In this document: one piece after another, positions 25,401 to 33,257 of the stretch
Layout: every line of letters begins with the position of its first letter
Position numbering within the stretch: the first letter of the stretch is position 1
Assembly (NCBI GenBank): GCA_963933975.1
Contig: CAWVWE010000021.1
Span: forward strand, 1 to 39,947
Reading direction: 5' to 3'
Source: UBA10364 sp905182675
Lineage (GTDB): Bacteria > Bacteroidota > Bacteroidia > Flavobacteriales > Schleiferiaceae
Length of the DNA stretch: 39,947 nucleotides
Program-made: the position numbers and the translations under genes
The notes under the pieces: generated by a model
Database searches by the model: none
Seen by the model: the letters and a program-made list of their open reading frames with translations, nothing else
What the model was told of the DNA's origin: nothing

Positions 25401-26760
25401 TGTTGAAGGTGAAAATGGCGAAAACATCGTTATTGGACGTACAGGCGAAATGCGTATCGTAGATACTAAAACTGGACGAACAGTAATGACAAGTGTCATC
25501 CCTTATGGTGGTATTTTGAATGTCAAGGACGGTGCGAAAATCAAGAAGGGTGCTGAAATTGTTCAATGGGATCCGTATAATGCGGTAATTATTGCAGAGG
25601 CGCCAGGTAAAATTTCGTATCAAGATATTATTCAGGGTAGTACCTATAAAGTAGAGATAGATGAGCAGACCGGTTTCCAGGATAAAGTGATATCTGACAA
25701 CCGTAACCGCAAGCTAATTCCTACGATCCAAGTAGTAGATGGTTCAGGTGTAGAGCTTAAGCATTACACGTTGCCATCTGGTGCTCACTTAATGGTTGAA
25801 GAGGGTGAAGATATTGCTGCAGGTAAAATTCTTGTTAAGATTGCTCGTAAGAGTGCTAAAGCAGGAGATATTACTGGTGGTTTACCTCGTGTTACGGAAC
25901 TTTTCGAAGCGCGTAACCCATCTAACCCTGCAGTTGTTGCTGCTATCGATGGTATCGTGAGTTACGGTAAAATCAAGCGAGGTAATCGTGAAATAATCAT
26001 TGAGAGTCGTACAGGCGAGGTTAAGAAGTATTTGATTAACCTGAGTAAGCAAATCCTAGTTCAGGAGAATGATTTTGTGAAAGCCGGTACACCACTTTCG
26101 GATGGAGCTATAACTCCTAATGATATCTTGGCGATTAAAGGCCCTACAGCAGTTCAGTCTTACTTGGTAAATGAAATACAAGAAGTATATCGTTTGCAAG
26201 GAGTTAAAATCAATGATAAGCACTTTGAGGTAATTGTACGTCAGATGATGCGTAAGGTTAAAATTCAGGATACTGGCGATACGCTATTCTTGGAAGGTAA
26301 CTTGGCACATGCGATTGATTTTATCGAAGAGAATGATAGGATTTATGGAATGAAAGTGGTCGAAGATGCAGGTGATAGCCAGAATCTTAAAGAAGGCCAA
26401 ATAATTTCAACGAGAGATCTACGTGATGAAAACAGCATCTTATTACGTGAAGATAAAGCGGTTGTTACTGCACGTGAAGCTAATCCGGCAACTGCTGCTC
26501 CTGTTCTTCAGGGTATCACAAGAGCCTCGTTACAGACGAAATCATTTATTTCTGCGGCGTCTTTCCAAGAGACGACTAAGGTGTTAAATGAAGCTGCTGT
26601 AAATGCGAAAGAGGATACGCTTCAAGGATTGAAGGAAAATGTTATTGTTGGTCATCTCATTCCAGCTGGTACAGGTCTTATGAAATACCGCTCTACTGTG
26701 GTAGGTTCAAAAGAAGAGTATGAGCAGATGCAGGAGACTCTTAGCGTGGACGTTGAATAA
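22471..26760 (+). CDS. rpoC: DNA-directed RNA polymerase subunit beta'
   Basis: The 1429-residue subunit carries the N-terminal zinc site (C67, C69, C82, C85 in CACG and CDRC), the catalytic NADFDGDQM with Mg-binding D478, D480 and D482, the trigger-loop/bridge-helix region, and the second zinc site (the CGTLRG cysteine with CITKRGICEKC). The frame is open to a GTG at 22447, but that codon lies in the intercistronic hairpin; ATG 22471 gives the usual MALRKSDKNQ start. It is followed 18 bases later by a DUF3467 gene. Confidence 0.98.
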   Translation: MALRKSDKNQNSAFSKITISLTAPETILEQSHGEVLKPETINYRTHKPERDGLFCERIFGPVKDYECACGKYKRIRYKGIVCDRCGVEVTEKKVRRDRVGHISLVVPVVHIWYFRSLPNKIGYLLGLPSKKLDMIIYYERYVVIQAGDAVDNEGTPHEVMQFLTEDEYLDAMERLPIENQYLDESDPAKFVAKMGAEAIHALLGNLELDTLSYELRHKANTETSQQRKQEALKRLQVVESLRDANTRIENNPQWMIMSVVPVIPPELRPLVPLDGGRFATSDLNDLYRRVIIRNNRLKRLLEIKAPEVILRNEKRMLQESVDSLFDNTRKSSAVKTESNRPLKSLSDSLKGKQGRFRQNLLGKRVDYSARSVIVVGPELKLHECGLPKNMAAELYKPFIVRKLIERGIVKTVKSGKKIIDRRDPVVWDILENVMKGHPVLLNRAPTLHRLGIQAFQPKLIEGKAIQLHPLACTAFNADFDGDQMAVHLPLGPAAILEAQVLMLASHNILNPANGSPIAVPSQDMVLGLYYMTKSMSNTPDMPVRGEGMVFYSPEEVEIALNEEAVDLHAQIKIKGRVEGADGQMTMQFIETTVGRVIFNQAVPERVPFINSVLTKKALRGIIANVLKKTDVPATAKFLDDIKSMGYGRAFRGGLSFSLNDIRIPDAKEKMVAEASDEVDAIYASYNMGLITNNERYNQVIDVWTNTNARLTQEAMNILINDRQGFNPIYMMLDSGARGSKEQIRQLSGMRGLMAKPQKSGSSGGEIIENPIISNFKEGLSILEYFISTHGARKGLADTALKTADAGYLTRRLHDVAQDVVVTEVDCGTLRGLEVSALKKSEDIVETLAERIIGRVSLDDVIDPLTDEIYVTAGTLISEEIANKIDASPIESIDVRSPLTCITKRGICEKCYGTNLATNKKAQAGDAAGVIAAQSIGEPGTQLTLRTFHVGGTAGNVSEENKIVAKFDGKVELEDVRTVEGENGENIVIGRTGEMRIVDTKTGRTVMTSVIPYGGILNVKDGAKIKKGAEIVQWDPYNAVIIAEAPGKISYQDIIQGSTYKVEIDEQTGFQDKVISDNRNRKLIPTIQVVDGSGVELKHYTLPSGAHLMVEEGEDIAAGKILVKIARKSAKAGDITGGLPRVTELFEARNPSNPAVVAAIDGIVSYGKIKRGNREIIIESRTGEVKKYLINLSKQILVQENDFVKAGTPLSDGAITPNDILAIKGPTAVQSYLVNEIQEVYRLQGVKINDKHFEVIVRQMMRKVKIQDTGDTLFLEGNLAHAIDFIEENDRIYGMKVVEDAGDSQNLKEGQIISTRDLRDENSILLREDKAVVTAREANPATAAPVLQGITRASLQTKSFISAASFQETTKVLNEAAVNAKEDTLQGLKENVIVGHLIPAGTGLMKYRSTVVGSKEEYEQMQETLSVDVE

Positions 26761-26778
26761 GGCAATAAAAGAGTAGGT

Positions 26779-27090
26779 ATGGCAGATCAAAAGAAGGAAG
26801 GACAGATTAACATTGAATTACCTGAGGATAAAGCACAAGGTGTCTATAGTAACTTGGTTGCTATAAATCACAGCCCAACGGAATTTGTGGTAGACTTCAT
26901 TCAAATGATGCCTGGTGTGCCAAAAGCTAAAGTTCAGTCGAGAGTCATCTTGACACCTGAACATGCTAAACGCCTTTTACAGGCTTTGGGTGAGAATGTG
27001 ACGAGGTATGAACAAAACTTCGGTAATGTTCAGACCCATGAGCCTCCTCAAGTTCCTTTGAACTTTGGAGGCCCCACAGGCGAAGCTTAG
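26779..27090 (+). CDS. DUF3467 family protein co-transcribed with rpoBC
   Basis: The 103-residue protein matches the DUF3467 pattern: INIELPEDKAQGVYSNLVAINHSPTEFVVDF, MMPGVPKAKVQSRVILTPEHAKRLLQAL, and a Pro/Gly-rich end. It has no signal peptide or membrane helix, so it is cytoplasmic. The gene starts 18 bases after rpoC and shares its terminator, so it is made with RNA polymerase. Function is unknown to me. Its steady place behind rpoC in Bacteroidota suggests a role linked to transcription, which is inference. Confidence 0.88.
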   Translation: MADQKKEGQINIELPEDKAQGVYSNLVAINHSPTEFVVDFIQMMPGVPKAKVQSRVILTPEHAKRLLQALGENVTRYEQNFGNVQTHEPPQVPLNFGGPTGEA

Positions 27091-27108
27091 GCCCTATAAA
27101 GAGTACAT

Positions 27109-27143
27109 AAAAAACCTCGGTAAGTAATTACCGAGGTTTTTTT
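27109..27143 (+). terminator. Bidirectional terminator between rpoC operon and aminotransferase
   Basis: A 15-bp stem (27109-27123 with 27128-27142) and 4-base loop with an A run on the left and a T run on the right. It serves the rpoBC-DUF3467 operon on the plus strand and the convergent aminotransferase gene on the minus strand. Confidence 0.92.
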
Positions 27144-27183
27144 ATGTCAAGTGGATTAGATGAACAGGTTAGTTGTTTCTTTC

Positions 27184-28374
27184 TTATCTGCAAGCATCAA
27201 GAGCATCAAGTATAGTGTCTAGACCTAATGTTAGTTCAGTCGTTGTGATTGGTAGTGGTGGTGATATTCTTATCGCATTTCCAGCGAAAAGAAAATAATC
27301 CGTAATAACGCCATGATTTTCAAGGTAGGATATAACTTGTCCTGCGTCGACAGTCTCCTTTAACGTGACACAATACATGAGTCCCGTGCCGCTTATTTTT
27401 GCTATGGATGGATGAACCATCTTCAATTCTATGAGCGCACTTTTTGCTGGAATTTCTTGAAACCACTGGGGATGTTCAGTGATGATATCAAATGCTGCTA
27501 AAGAGGCCGCGCAACTCACTGGATGTCCTCCAAATGTTGTGATATGTCCTAATATAGGATTGGTCTTAATGACGTCCATAATACGTTTTGGAGCTATGAA
27601 GGCCCCTAAAGGCATTCCACCACCAAAACCTTTGGCTAGACACAGAATATCGGGACAAAACCCGTAGCCTTGATGTGCGAACCATGTTCCGGTTCTACCC
27701 ATACCTGTTTGTATTTCATCCAGAATCATTAGAGCACCTACCGCTGTACATTTTGCGCGAACGGCAAGTATCCATTCTTGTTGAGCTGGTATATATCCGC
27801 TTTCTGACTGAATACATTCTATGACAACAGCAGCGGTTTTTTTTGAAATATGATCAATTACTTCGTAAGAGTTGAAATCGAATTGTCGAGTATCAGGAAG
27901 TAAAGGATAATAGCCTTGTTTGAATTCTTCAGAACCTTGTATACTGAGTGCTCCATGGGTAGATCCATGATAGCTATCTGTAAAACTAATGAGCTCCGTC
28001 CGTCCTGTATATTTCTTCGCTATTTTTAAGGCACCTTCAATGGCCTCAGTTCCACTATTCACAAAATAAACGCTTTCCATGCAGTGAGAGAGTTTACTTA
28101 GAACTTTCTCTGCGAGCAGCGCCTGAGGGGTAACAGCGAACTCACCATAGACCTGTAGGTGCATATGTTTATTGACTTGTTCCGTGACCGCTTCAATTAT
28201 TCTTGGATGGCTATGGCCTACATTGGAAACAGAAATCCCTGAGATTAAATCCAGATATGATTTTCCATCAAGACCGTACAAAAAACATCCTTTTGCATGA
28301 TCTATCTCAAGCGCTGATGGTTCGTCAACGACTTGGGCTACATTCGATAAAAAAAGCTCTTTAATACTTGCCAT
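27184..28374 (-). CDS. PLP-dependent class III (ornithine/acetylornithine-type) aminotransferase
   Basis: The 396-residue enzyme has the class III fold with NSGTEAIEGALKIAKKYTGR (phosphate-binding loop), ILDEIQTGMGRTG with D219 contacting the PLP ring nitrogen, and the Schiff-base lysine K248 in LAKGFGGGMPLGAF. Relatives are acetylornithine, ornithine and 4-aminobutyrate aminotransferases. No arginine biosynthesis genes adjoin it, so the substrate is open. The frame continues upstream to 28428, but ATG 28374 gives the natural MASIKELF start and is preceded by a -7-like box. It is a single-gene unit converging on rpoC. Confidence 0.88.
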   Translation of the reverse strand: MASIKELFLSNVAQVVDEPSALEIDHAKGCFLYGLDGKSYLDLISGISVSNVGHSHPRIIEAVTEQVNKHMHLQVYGEFAVTPQALLAEKVLSKLSHCMESVYFVNSGTEAIEGALKIAKKYTGRTELISFTDSYHGSTHGALSIQGSEEFKQGYYPLLPDTRQFDFNSYEVIDHISKKTAAVVIECIQSESGYIPAQQEWILAVRAKCTAVGALMILDEIQTGMGRTGTWFAHQGYGFCPDILCLAKGFGGGMPLGAFIAPKRIMDVIKTNPILGHITTFGGHPVSCAASLAAFDIITEHPQWFQEIPAKSALIELKMVHPSIAKISGTGLMYCVTLKETVDAGQVISYLENHGVITDYFLFAGNAIRISPPLPITTTELTLGLDTILDALDACR

Positions 28375-28378
28375 TTTG

Positions 28379-28386
28379 CGAAGATA
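28379..28386 (-). promoter_or_regulatory. Candidate -7 box of the aminotransferase gene
   Basis: Read on the minus strand, TATCTTCG (one mismatch to TAnnTTTG) ends four bases before the ATG at 28374, repeating the short-leader layout of purM and the K+ channel gene. No good TTG is seen at the -33 distance. Confidence 0.4.
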
Positions 28387-28411
28387 CGGGATTGAAAGCC
28401 ACGATAAAACA

Positions 28412-28460
28412 CAAAAAATAATCCCCAAGAAAGTATAACAAAGATCGCTCCTGGGGATTA
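28412..28460 (-). terminator. Minus-strand terminator of the ECF sigma operon
   Basis: A 9-bp stem (28452-28460 with 28419-28427, minus-strand reading) closes a 24-base loop and is followed by a T-rich tract on the minus strand. It separates the sigma-factor cassette from the aminotransferase promoter region. Confidence 0.65.
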
Positions 28461-28480
28461 AGATGTATTACTCAGCCAAT

Positions 28481-28978
28481 TTATCTAGGCTTGCGTCCCT
28501 CTGGTTTAGGATGTTTTTCTCCATGCTGCGGTCGCTCACTGCGCTTCATCTGTTCCATCATTTTTCGTCCAAATTCCATTTCGACCTTAATTAATTTAGC
28601 CGTTTTCTTTGCTCCAAGAACAATGATAAAATCATCCACGTAAGACTTGCGTAATTGCTCTAAATTAATTCGGATATCAGCTAAAGCATAAATTAACACT
28701 TCGATGTCCTTTTCAGATTTATCGCCATCGAGGCTTTGGATCACTCTATGTTGGTTCTTTCTTAGAGCAAGCTCTTTTTTATGCAGTTCATTGTACACTG
28801 GCCAAAACTGCTGACTTTCTTCCACGCTCAAGTCTAAGGCTTCTGTGATATAAGCTGCTTTTATGGCTTCTATTTTCTCGCGCTTTCGTTCCATTTTTTC
28901 GTGGTCCATCCCTATTGGCTGTGCAATTACGGTAGTTACAGCGAATATCATAGTGAATAAAACTAATGTCTTTTTCAT
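28481..28978 (-). CDS. Secreted CpxP/Spy-like protein of the ECF sigma cassette
   Basis: The 165-residue protein has a clear N-terminal signal peptide (MKKTLVLFTMIFAVTTVIAQ) and a helical, charged mature part with LDLSVEESQQFWPVYNELHKKE, which resembles the periplasmic Spy/CpxP (LTxxQ-like) fold. It ends in a Lys/Arg/Pro/His-rich tail. Spy-type proteins are envelope-stress chaperones or sensors. The start overlaps the stop of the upstream membrane gene by four bases (ATGA), and that gene follows an ECF sigma factor, so this is the third gene of a sensing cassette. A role in holding the anti-sigma factor is inference. Confidence 0.75.
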   Translation of the reverse strand: MKKTLVLFTMIFAVTTVIAQPIGMDHEKMERKREKIEAIKAAYITEALDLSVEESQQFWPVYNELHKKELALRKNQHRVIQSLDGDKSEKDIEVLIYALADIRINLEQLRKSYVDDFIIVLGAKKTAKLIKVEMEFGRKMMEQMKRSERPQHGEKHPKPEGRKPR

Positions 28979-29364
28979 ATCTCGTTCAAATAATTATTTA
29001 AGTATTCATTGTAATTACTCAAAATGGTTGAGTCTGATTTTATCGTAACGAACCCGAGAGAATCAGGTTCAATATAACTGTAGAAATCACGCATTTCTAC
29101 ATATCCTAAGTCGTATAGATCTTCGAACAAGCTCTCCGTGTTTAGGTCCGATTCTAGCGTTTTCGATGGCCATAACATGACCCCTATCATTACTGACGCG
29201 GCGACACCTATCACGGTAATGAACCCCCCGAAAATTGTTGGTCTATTTTCCGTAGCATGAACTATTTCACGTTCAACAACATGCATCTCCGGAATCCGAT
29301 GCAGCAGCGTCTTAGTCCTGATAAGTTCCTCTTTATTAATGCTATAAGGTTCTGTCTCTTTCAT
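28975..29364 (-). CDS. Single-pass membrane protein, putative anti-sigma factor
   Basis: This 129-residue protein has a cytoplasmic-looking N-terminus of about 42 residues, one membrane helix (about 44-65, IFGGFITVIGVAASVMIGVMLW) and an acidic outer domain rich in Asp, Glu and Tyr. It lies 22 bases after the ECF sigma gene and overlaps the Spy-like gene by four bases. Size, topology and position fit an anti-sigma factor, but I see no zinc-binding HxxxCxxC motif, so it is not a classical ZAS-type one. Assignment rests on context. Confidence 0.6.
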   Translation of the reverse strand: MKETEPYSINKEELIRTKTLLHRIPEMHVVEREIVHATENRPTIFGGFITVIGVAASVMIGVMLWPSKTLESDLNTESLFEDLYDLGYVEMRDFYSYIEPDSLGFVTIKSDSTILSNYNEYLNNYLNEI

Positions 29365-29386
29365 CTTAGGGTATAGATGCTCCTAG

Positions 29387-29929
29387 TTAAGGTAGGTTTA
29401 ATTGTCCGATTAATTTCTTCTCTATTTTAATTTTCGCATGATGGTAATTGGCTTTTAATGCGCCAATACTTGTATTTGTTAAGGTGGAAATTTCTTTGAA
29501 TGAAAGGTCCTGGTAGTACCTCAGTTCAAAAACCAGACGTTGCTTTTCTGGGAGTATGTTCAGTGCGTTGAGAAGTTGATTATCAACCTCCTGTGCTTCC
29601 CATTTTAAGGGTGTATGGTCTGCTATATTTAAAATACTCTCAATTTGCTCCGAACGATGTTTTTTTTGTTTTCTCAGTTCATTAAGTGAGCTATTTCGTA
29701 CTATAGAATAGCACCAAGTATATGGATGCGATTCGCCTTTGAATTTGTGTAGATTCTTCCAAATACTTATGTATGCTTCTTGCAAGGCGTCTTGAGCAGA
29801 GGCGTGATCCTTTAGAATTGCGAAAGCGCAGTGCAGCAAACGCTGGCTGTATTGCTCAACGATTTGAAAAAAAGAAGCCTCCCATTGCTTTTGCAATAGA
29901 AGGCTCTTGATATCTTTGCCTTCTTTCAT
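29387..29929 (-). CDS. ECF-family RNA polymerase sigma factor
   Basis: The 180-residue protein has sigma region 2 (about 25-95, with AQDALQEAYISIWKNLHKFKG and YTWCYSIVRNSSLNELRKQK) and region 4 (about 118-175, LPEKQRLVFELRYYQDLSFKEISTLTNTSIGALKANYHHA). There is no region 3, as in ECF sigma factors. It heads a three-gene cassette with a putative anti-sigma factor and a Spy-like protein, probably answering envelope stress. A TATTTTCG on the minus strand (29976-29969) could serve as a -7 box, but no matching -33 TTG is seen. Confidence 0.9.
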   Translation of the reverse strand: MKEGKDIKSLLLQKQWEASFFQIVEQYSQRLLHCAFAILKDHASAQDALQEAYISIWKNLHKFKGESHPYTWCYSIVRNSSLNELRKQKKHRSEQIESILNIADHTPLKWEAQEVDNQLLNALNILPEKQRLVFELRYYQDLSFKEISTLTNTSIGALKANYHHAKIKIEKKLIGQLNLP

Positions 29930-29977
29930 CTTAGTTTGGAGATAAAGAAGTTCCTAAAGGTTTAATGCCGAAAATAT

Positions 29978-30931
29978 TTATTTTCGCGCTATTACTTTCT
30001 TAGCTGCAGCTACGATCGCCGCAGCATTTAATCCATATTTATCCATGAGTTGCTCCGGTGTTCCACTTTCGCCAAAGCTATCATTTACGGCAACAAATTC
30101 CTGTGGGCAAGGATGATTGGTTGTGATAACTTGAGCTATACTTTCGCCAAGTCCACCGTAGCGATTATGCTCTTCTGCTGAGACCACACAACCTGTTTTT
30201 TTAATGGAGGTTAATATGGCCTTTTCATCCAATGGTTTGATGGTGTGCATGTTGATTACTTCAGCACTAATACCTTGTTCATTCAGCGACTCTGCTGCTT
30301 TTAATGCTTCCCATACCAGATGCCCCGTTGCGATCAATGTAACGTCAGTACCTTCCTGCAATATGTCACCTTTTCCTATTTTAAATGCGGAATCAGCAGG
30401 GGTGAAGTTAGCTACTTTTGGTCGGCCAAAGCGCAGGTATACGGGCCCTTCGTAAGCAGCAATTGCTATTGTGGCAGCCTTCGTTTGATTGTAATCACAA
30501 GGATTAATGACAACCATATGCGGAAGCATTTTCATGAGGCCTATATCCTCAAGAATCTGATGGGTGGCCCCGTCTTCACCAAGCGTAAGTCCCGCATGCG
30601 ATGCACATATTTTAACATTTTTATTCGAATATGCTATACTTTGGCGAATCTGATCATAGACGCGTCCAGTCGAGAAGTTTGCGAAAGTTCCCGTAAAAGG
30701 GATTTTACCACCTATGGTTAATCCAGCTGCGATTCCCATCATGTTAGCCTCTGCGATGCCTACTTGAAAGAAACGATCCGGATGTTGATCCTCAAAAGCA
30801 TTCATTTTTAGTGATCCTGTGAGATCAGCACATAGTGCCACTACATTCTCATTAGTATTACCTAATTCCTCTAATCCTGCACCAAAACCTGAACGTGTGT
30901 CCTTGCTACCTGAATCTGTATACTTTTTCAT
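29978..30931 (-). CDS. Transketolase C-terminal subunit (pyrimidine-binding plus C-terminal domains)
   Basis: The 317-residue protein corresponds to the second half of transketolase. It has the pyrimidine-binding domain with ALCADLTGSLKMNAFEDQHPDRFFQVGIAEANMMGIAAGL, which contains the glutamate that activates thiamine diphosphate, and a C-terminal domain from about residue 190. It needs the separately encoded N-terminal subunit, found 1.4 kb upstream in the same operon. Transketolase moves two-carbon units in the non-oxidative pentose phosphate pathway. Its ATG lies one base after the stop of the vWA gene (TAAGATG), a tight coupling. Confidence 0.92.
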   Translation of the reverse strand: MKKYTDSGSKDTRSGFGAGLEELGNTNENVVALCADLTGSLKMNAFEDQHPDRFFQVGIAEANMMGIAAGLTIGGKIPFTGTFANFSTGRVYDQIRQSIAYSNKNVKICASHAGLTLGEDGATHQILEDIGLMKMLPHMVVINPCDYNQTKAATIAIAAYEGPVYLRFGRPKVANFTPADSAFKIGKGDILQEGTDVTLIATGHLVWEALKAAESLNEQGISAEVINMHTIKPLDEKAILTSIKKTGCVVSAEEHNRYGGLGESIAQVITTNHPCPQEFVAVNDSFGESGTPEQLMDKYGLNAAAIVAAAKKVIARK

Positions 30932-30932
30932 C

Positions 30933-32312
30933 TTAGTTGATTTTCACAATGGTTGATGAGCCTGGACTCACTCTGAATTCGTCACTTTTACTGTACCCCG
31001 TTTCTTGGGCAAATTTACTTCTGAAGATAACTTTATATTGACCTGGTTGAAGCTGAAAAACTTGACGCTCGCTGCTCGTACTGAGGTTTACGACCCATTC
31101 ATAACCGTGCTCGCTTTGAACAAATACCGATCCAAACCCGCTTACGCCGGTTTGTATAGTGACCATTCCTGGTGGGGGAACTGCAATAGTAGTTTTGGCA
31201 CTAGCCTTAATATGAACTCCTTTTTGAATAATTCTGGGCAACGTTAGTATTTCTAAATCGTAGGTACCACTGAGATAGCGTTGCGTTGTTCCAAAGTCTT
31301 GGACGTGCAATATCTCTTCTCCTCCTGAGGGCTTCACAACGCAGCTGATACTTTGTGAAATCCTTGGCGAAGCCCTGAGTTCAAGATCTCCCTGCGGGGT
31401 ATTCGCACCTATATGTGTATGGGTTCCACTGAATATGACCACACTGTCAACCCTTACTGGTGGCACCGTGTGAATCTCCATATCATAAACAATCAGCGGA
31501 TCTAAAACAAGTGTATCTGGCTGCCCTTTATAATTCAGCGTGTGCATAAATGCTTCTTTAACCTTACCGCTGGTATGATCATAAAGTATGATTGGCACAT
31601 TAGTTTCTGTTGGTTTTCCGGTGATGTCTAATAGGTTAATTTGTGCAGTGGTATTGTCGAGAGCTTGGGATATAACCACCCCTAGTACATTTTTGAAGGT
31701 GTTTTCATCAGAGGCATCAAAATAAGTTCCCACACACTCGAAACTATCTTTAAAGTCATCCTCTAGTCCAATACCGATAACGAATGGCTTAAGTATGATG
31801 CCTTTTTTCTGCAGTCGTTTACTCACCACACATGGATCGCCATCACAGGCTTCAACTCCATCTGTTATGAGAATAATGATGTTTCGACAATCTTCGCAAG
31901 GTGGAAAATCATTCTCTGATTTCATCAGAGAGCCGGCAATAGGTGTTGTCCCTTTTGGTTTAATCGTCTTAAGAACACGCTTGATTTTATAAATATTTCC
32001 ATTTCCAAAGGGAACTTCAAGCTTGGTGTCAGAACAGTCTTGGGGAGGTACAGGTTTTTGATGTCCATAAACCCTGAGAGCCAATTGAAAATTCCCATCT
32101 GCCTGTATGCCTTGAAGGCTATCGAGCATTTGTCCCATTAGCCGCTGGGCAACGTCGATTTTAGCTCCACTTTCCCACCTGCCATACATGCTTTGGCTGC
32201 CATCAAACACAAATAATATTCGTGTTAGAGGTGATTTTTTCTCTAACTGGTCTGTCTGTGCCTGAAGCACAGTGAAAAACAAGAGGGCAAATATGGAAGC
32301 TAATCGTTTCAA
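30933..32312 (-). CDS. Secreted von Willebrand factor A domain protein between transketolase subunits
   Basis: The 459-residue protein has a signal peptide (about 1-18, cleaved near VLQAQ) and a vWA domain (about 30-225) with an intact metal-ion-dependent adhesion site: D37-G-S39-Q-S41, the TTP threonine in PKGTTPIAGSL, and ITDGVEACDGDPC. Six or more cysteines lie in the domain, consistent with disulfides outside the cytoplasm. The remainder (about 230-459) is beta-rich with repeated short sandwich-like segments. I recognise no enzymatic motif. It lies 11 bases after the transketolase N subunit gene and one base before the C subunit gene, so it is in the same operon although it is predicted to leave the cytoplasm. 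Confidence 0.85.
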   Translation of the reverse strand: MKRLASIFALLFFTVLQAQTDQLEKKSPLTRILFVFDGSQSMYGRWESGAKIDVAQRLMGQMLDSLQGIQADGNFQLALRVYGHQKPVPPQDCSDTKLEVPFGNGNIYKIKRVLKTIKPKGTTPIAGSLMKSENDFPPCEDCRNIIILITDGVEACDGDPCVVSKRLQKKGIILKPFVIGIGLEDDFKDSFECVGTYFDASDENTFKNVLGVVISQALDNTTAQINLLDITGKPTETNVPIILYDHTSGKVKEAFMHTLNYKGQPDTLVLDPLIVYDMEIHTVPPVRVDSVVIFSGTHTHIGANTPQGDLELRASPRISQSISCVVKPSGGEEILHVQDFGTTQRYLSGTYDLEILTLPRIIQKGVHIKASAKTTIAVPPPGMVTIQTGVSGFGSVFVQSEHGYEWVVNLSTSSERQVFQLQPGQYKVIFRSKFAQETGYSKSDEFRVSPGSSTIVKIN

Positions 32313-32323
32313 AAAGGAAGTTT

Positions 32324-33169
32324 TTAGTAGTCGCCTAGGGTTTCTTCGTTTTGCGCTAATGCGCTTACTAGTTGAGCATCATTCGGCGCGACCCCATGCC
32401 ACTTGTGTGTTCCCATCATAAAATCAATACCATTGCCCATCTCTGTATGAAGAAGCAAGCAAATAGGTTTTCCCTTTCCCGTTTTCTCTTTGGCTAAAGT
32501 GATTGCTTGGTCAATGGTGTCTAGGTCATTTCCATTTTCGACATCTAAAACATCCCATCCAAATGCCTCAAATTTAGCCCTCAAGGAACCCATGGCGAGA
32601 ACATCGTCTGTGGTACCATCTATTTGCTTTTCGTTGACGTCAATCGCAGAAATTAAGTTATCAATTTTTTTTGCGGAGGCATACATAGCAGCCTCCCAAA
32701 CCTGGCCTTCTTGTAACTCTCCATCACCATGTAAAGTGAATACCAATGAAGAATCGTTGTTTAACTTCTTCGCTTCAGCCGCACCAATAGCGACGCTCAT
32801 ACCTTGTCCTAAGGATCCTGAGGCAATTCTAATTCCCTCCAGACCCTCATGGGTTGTAGGATGTCCTTGAAGTCTTGTATTGAGCTTTCTAAAAGTCGCT
32901 AATTCACTTACTGGGAAGTAGCCAGATCTCGCAAGAACGGAATAGAACACTGGTGAAATATGACCGTTAGATAAGAAGAACAGGTCTTCACCAATACCGT
33001 TCATGGAAAATTCTTGAGAATTATGGTTCAGATGCTTGAAATATAGAGAAACTAAATATTCAGTGCAGCCCAATGAGCCCCCAGGATGACCTGAGTTTAC
33101 AGCGTGAACCATTCTAACTATATCTCTGCGAACTTGCGATACGACCGCTTGGAGGTTTTGTTGTGACAT
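32324..33169 (-). CDS. Transketolase N-terminal subunit (thiamine diphosphate-binding domain)
   Basis: The 281-residue protein is the first half of transketolase. It has HPGGSLGCTEYLVSLYF near residues 28-44 and the thiamine diphosphate/Mg motif G148-D-G150 with N179 (HGDGELQEGQVWEA through DVNEKQIDG). It pairs with the C-terminal subunit at 29978-30931. Split transketolases occur in archaea and many bacteria, usually with the two genes adjacent. Here a vWA gene separates them. A promoter lies just upstream, divergent from ychF. Confidence 0.92.
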   Translation of the reverse strand: MSQQNLQAVVSQVRRDIVRMVHAVNSGHPGGSLGCTEYLVSLYFKHLNHNSQEFSMNGIGEDLFFLSNGHISPVFYSVLARSGYFPVSELATFRKLNTRLQGHPTTHEGLEGIRIASGSLGQGMSVAIGAAEAKKLNNDSSLVFTLHGDGELQEGQVWEAAMYASAKKIDNLISAIDVNEKQIDGTTDDVLAMGSLRAKFEAFGWDVLDVENGNDLDTIDQAITLAKEKTGKGKPICLLLHTEMGNGIDFMMGTHKWHGVAPNDAQLVSALAQNEETLGDY

Positions 33170-33198
33170 GAGAGGAAATCAGGATTTCTTGTTTGATT

Positions 33199-33230
33199 CA
33201 AAATTACGTTAAATCTAGGTGGAGGATCAA
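33199..33230 (-). promoter_or_regulatory. Promoter of the transketolase-vWA operon
   Basis: On the minus strand, TTG (33230-33228), a 21-base spacer and a perfect TAATTTTG (33206-33199) lie about 30 bases before the ATG at 33169. This is the minus-strand half of the divergent region between 33170 and 33304. Confidence 0.65.
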
Positions 33231-33257
33231 TTTTAAGTTCCTTGTTATATACACACG

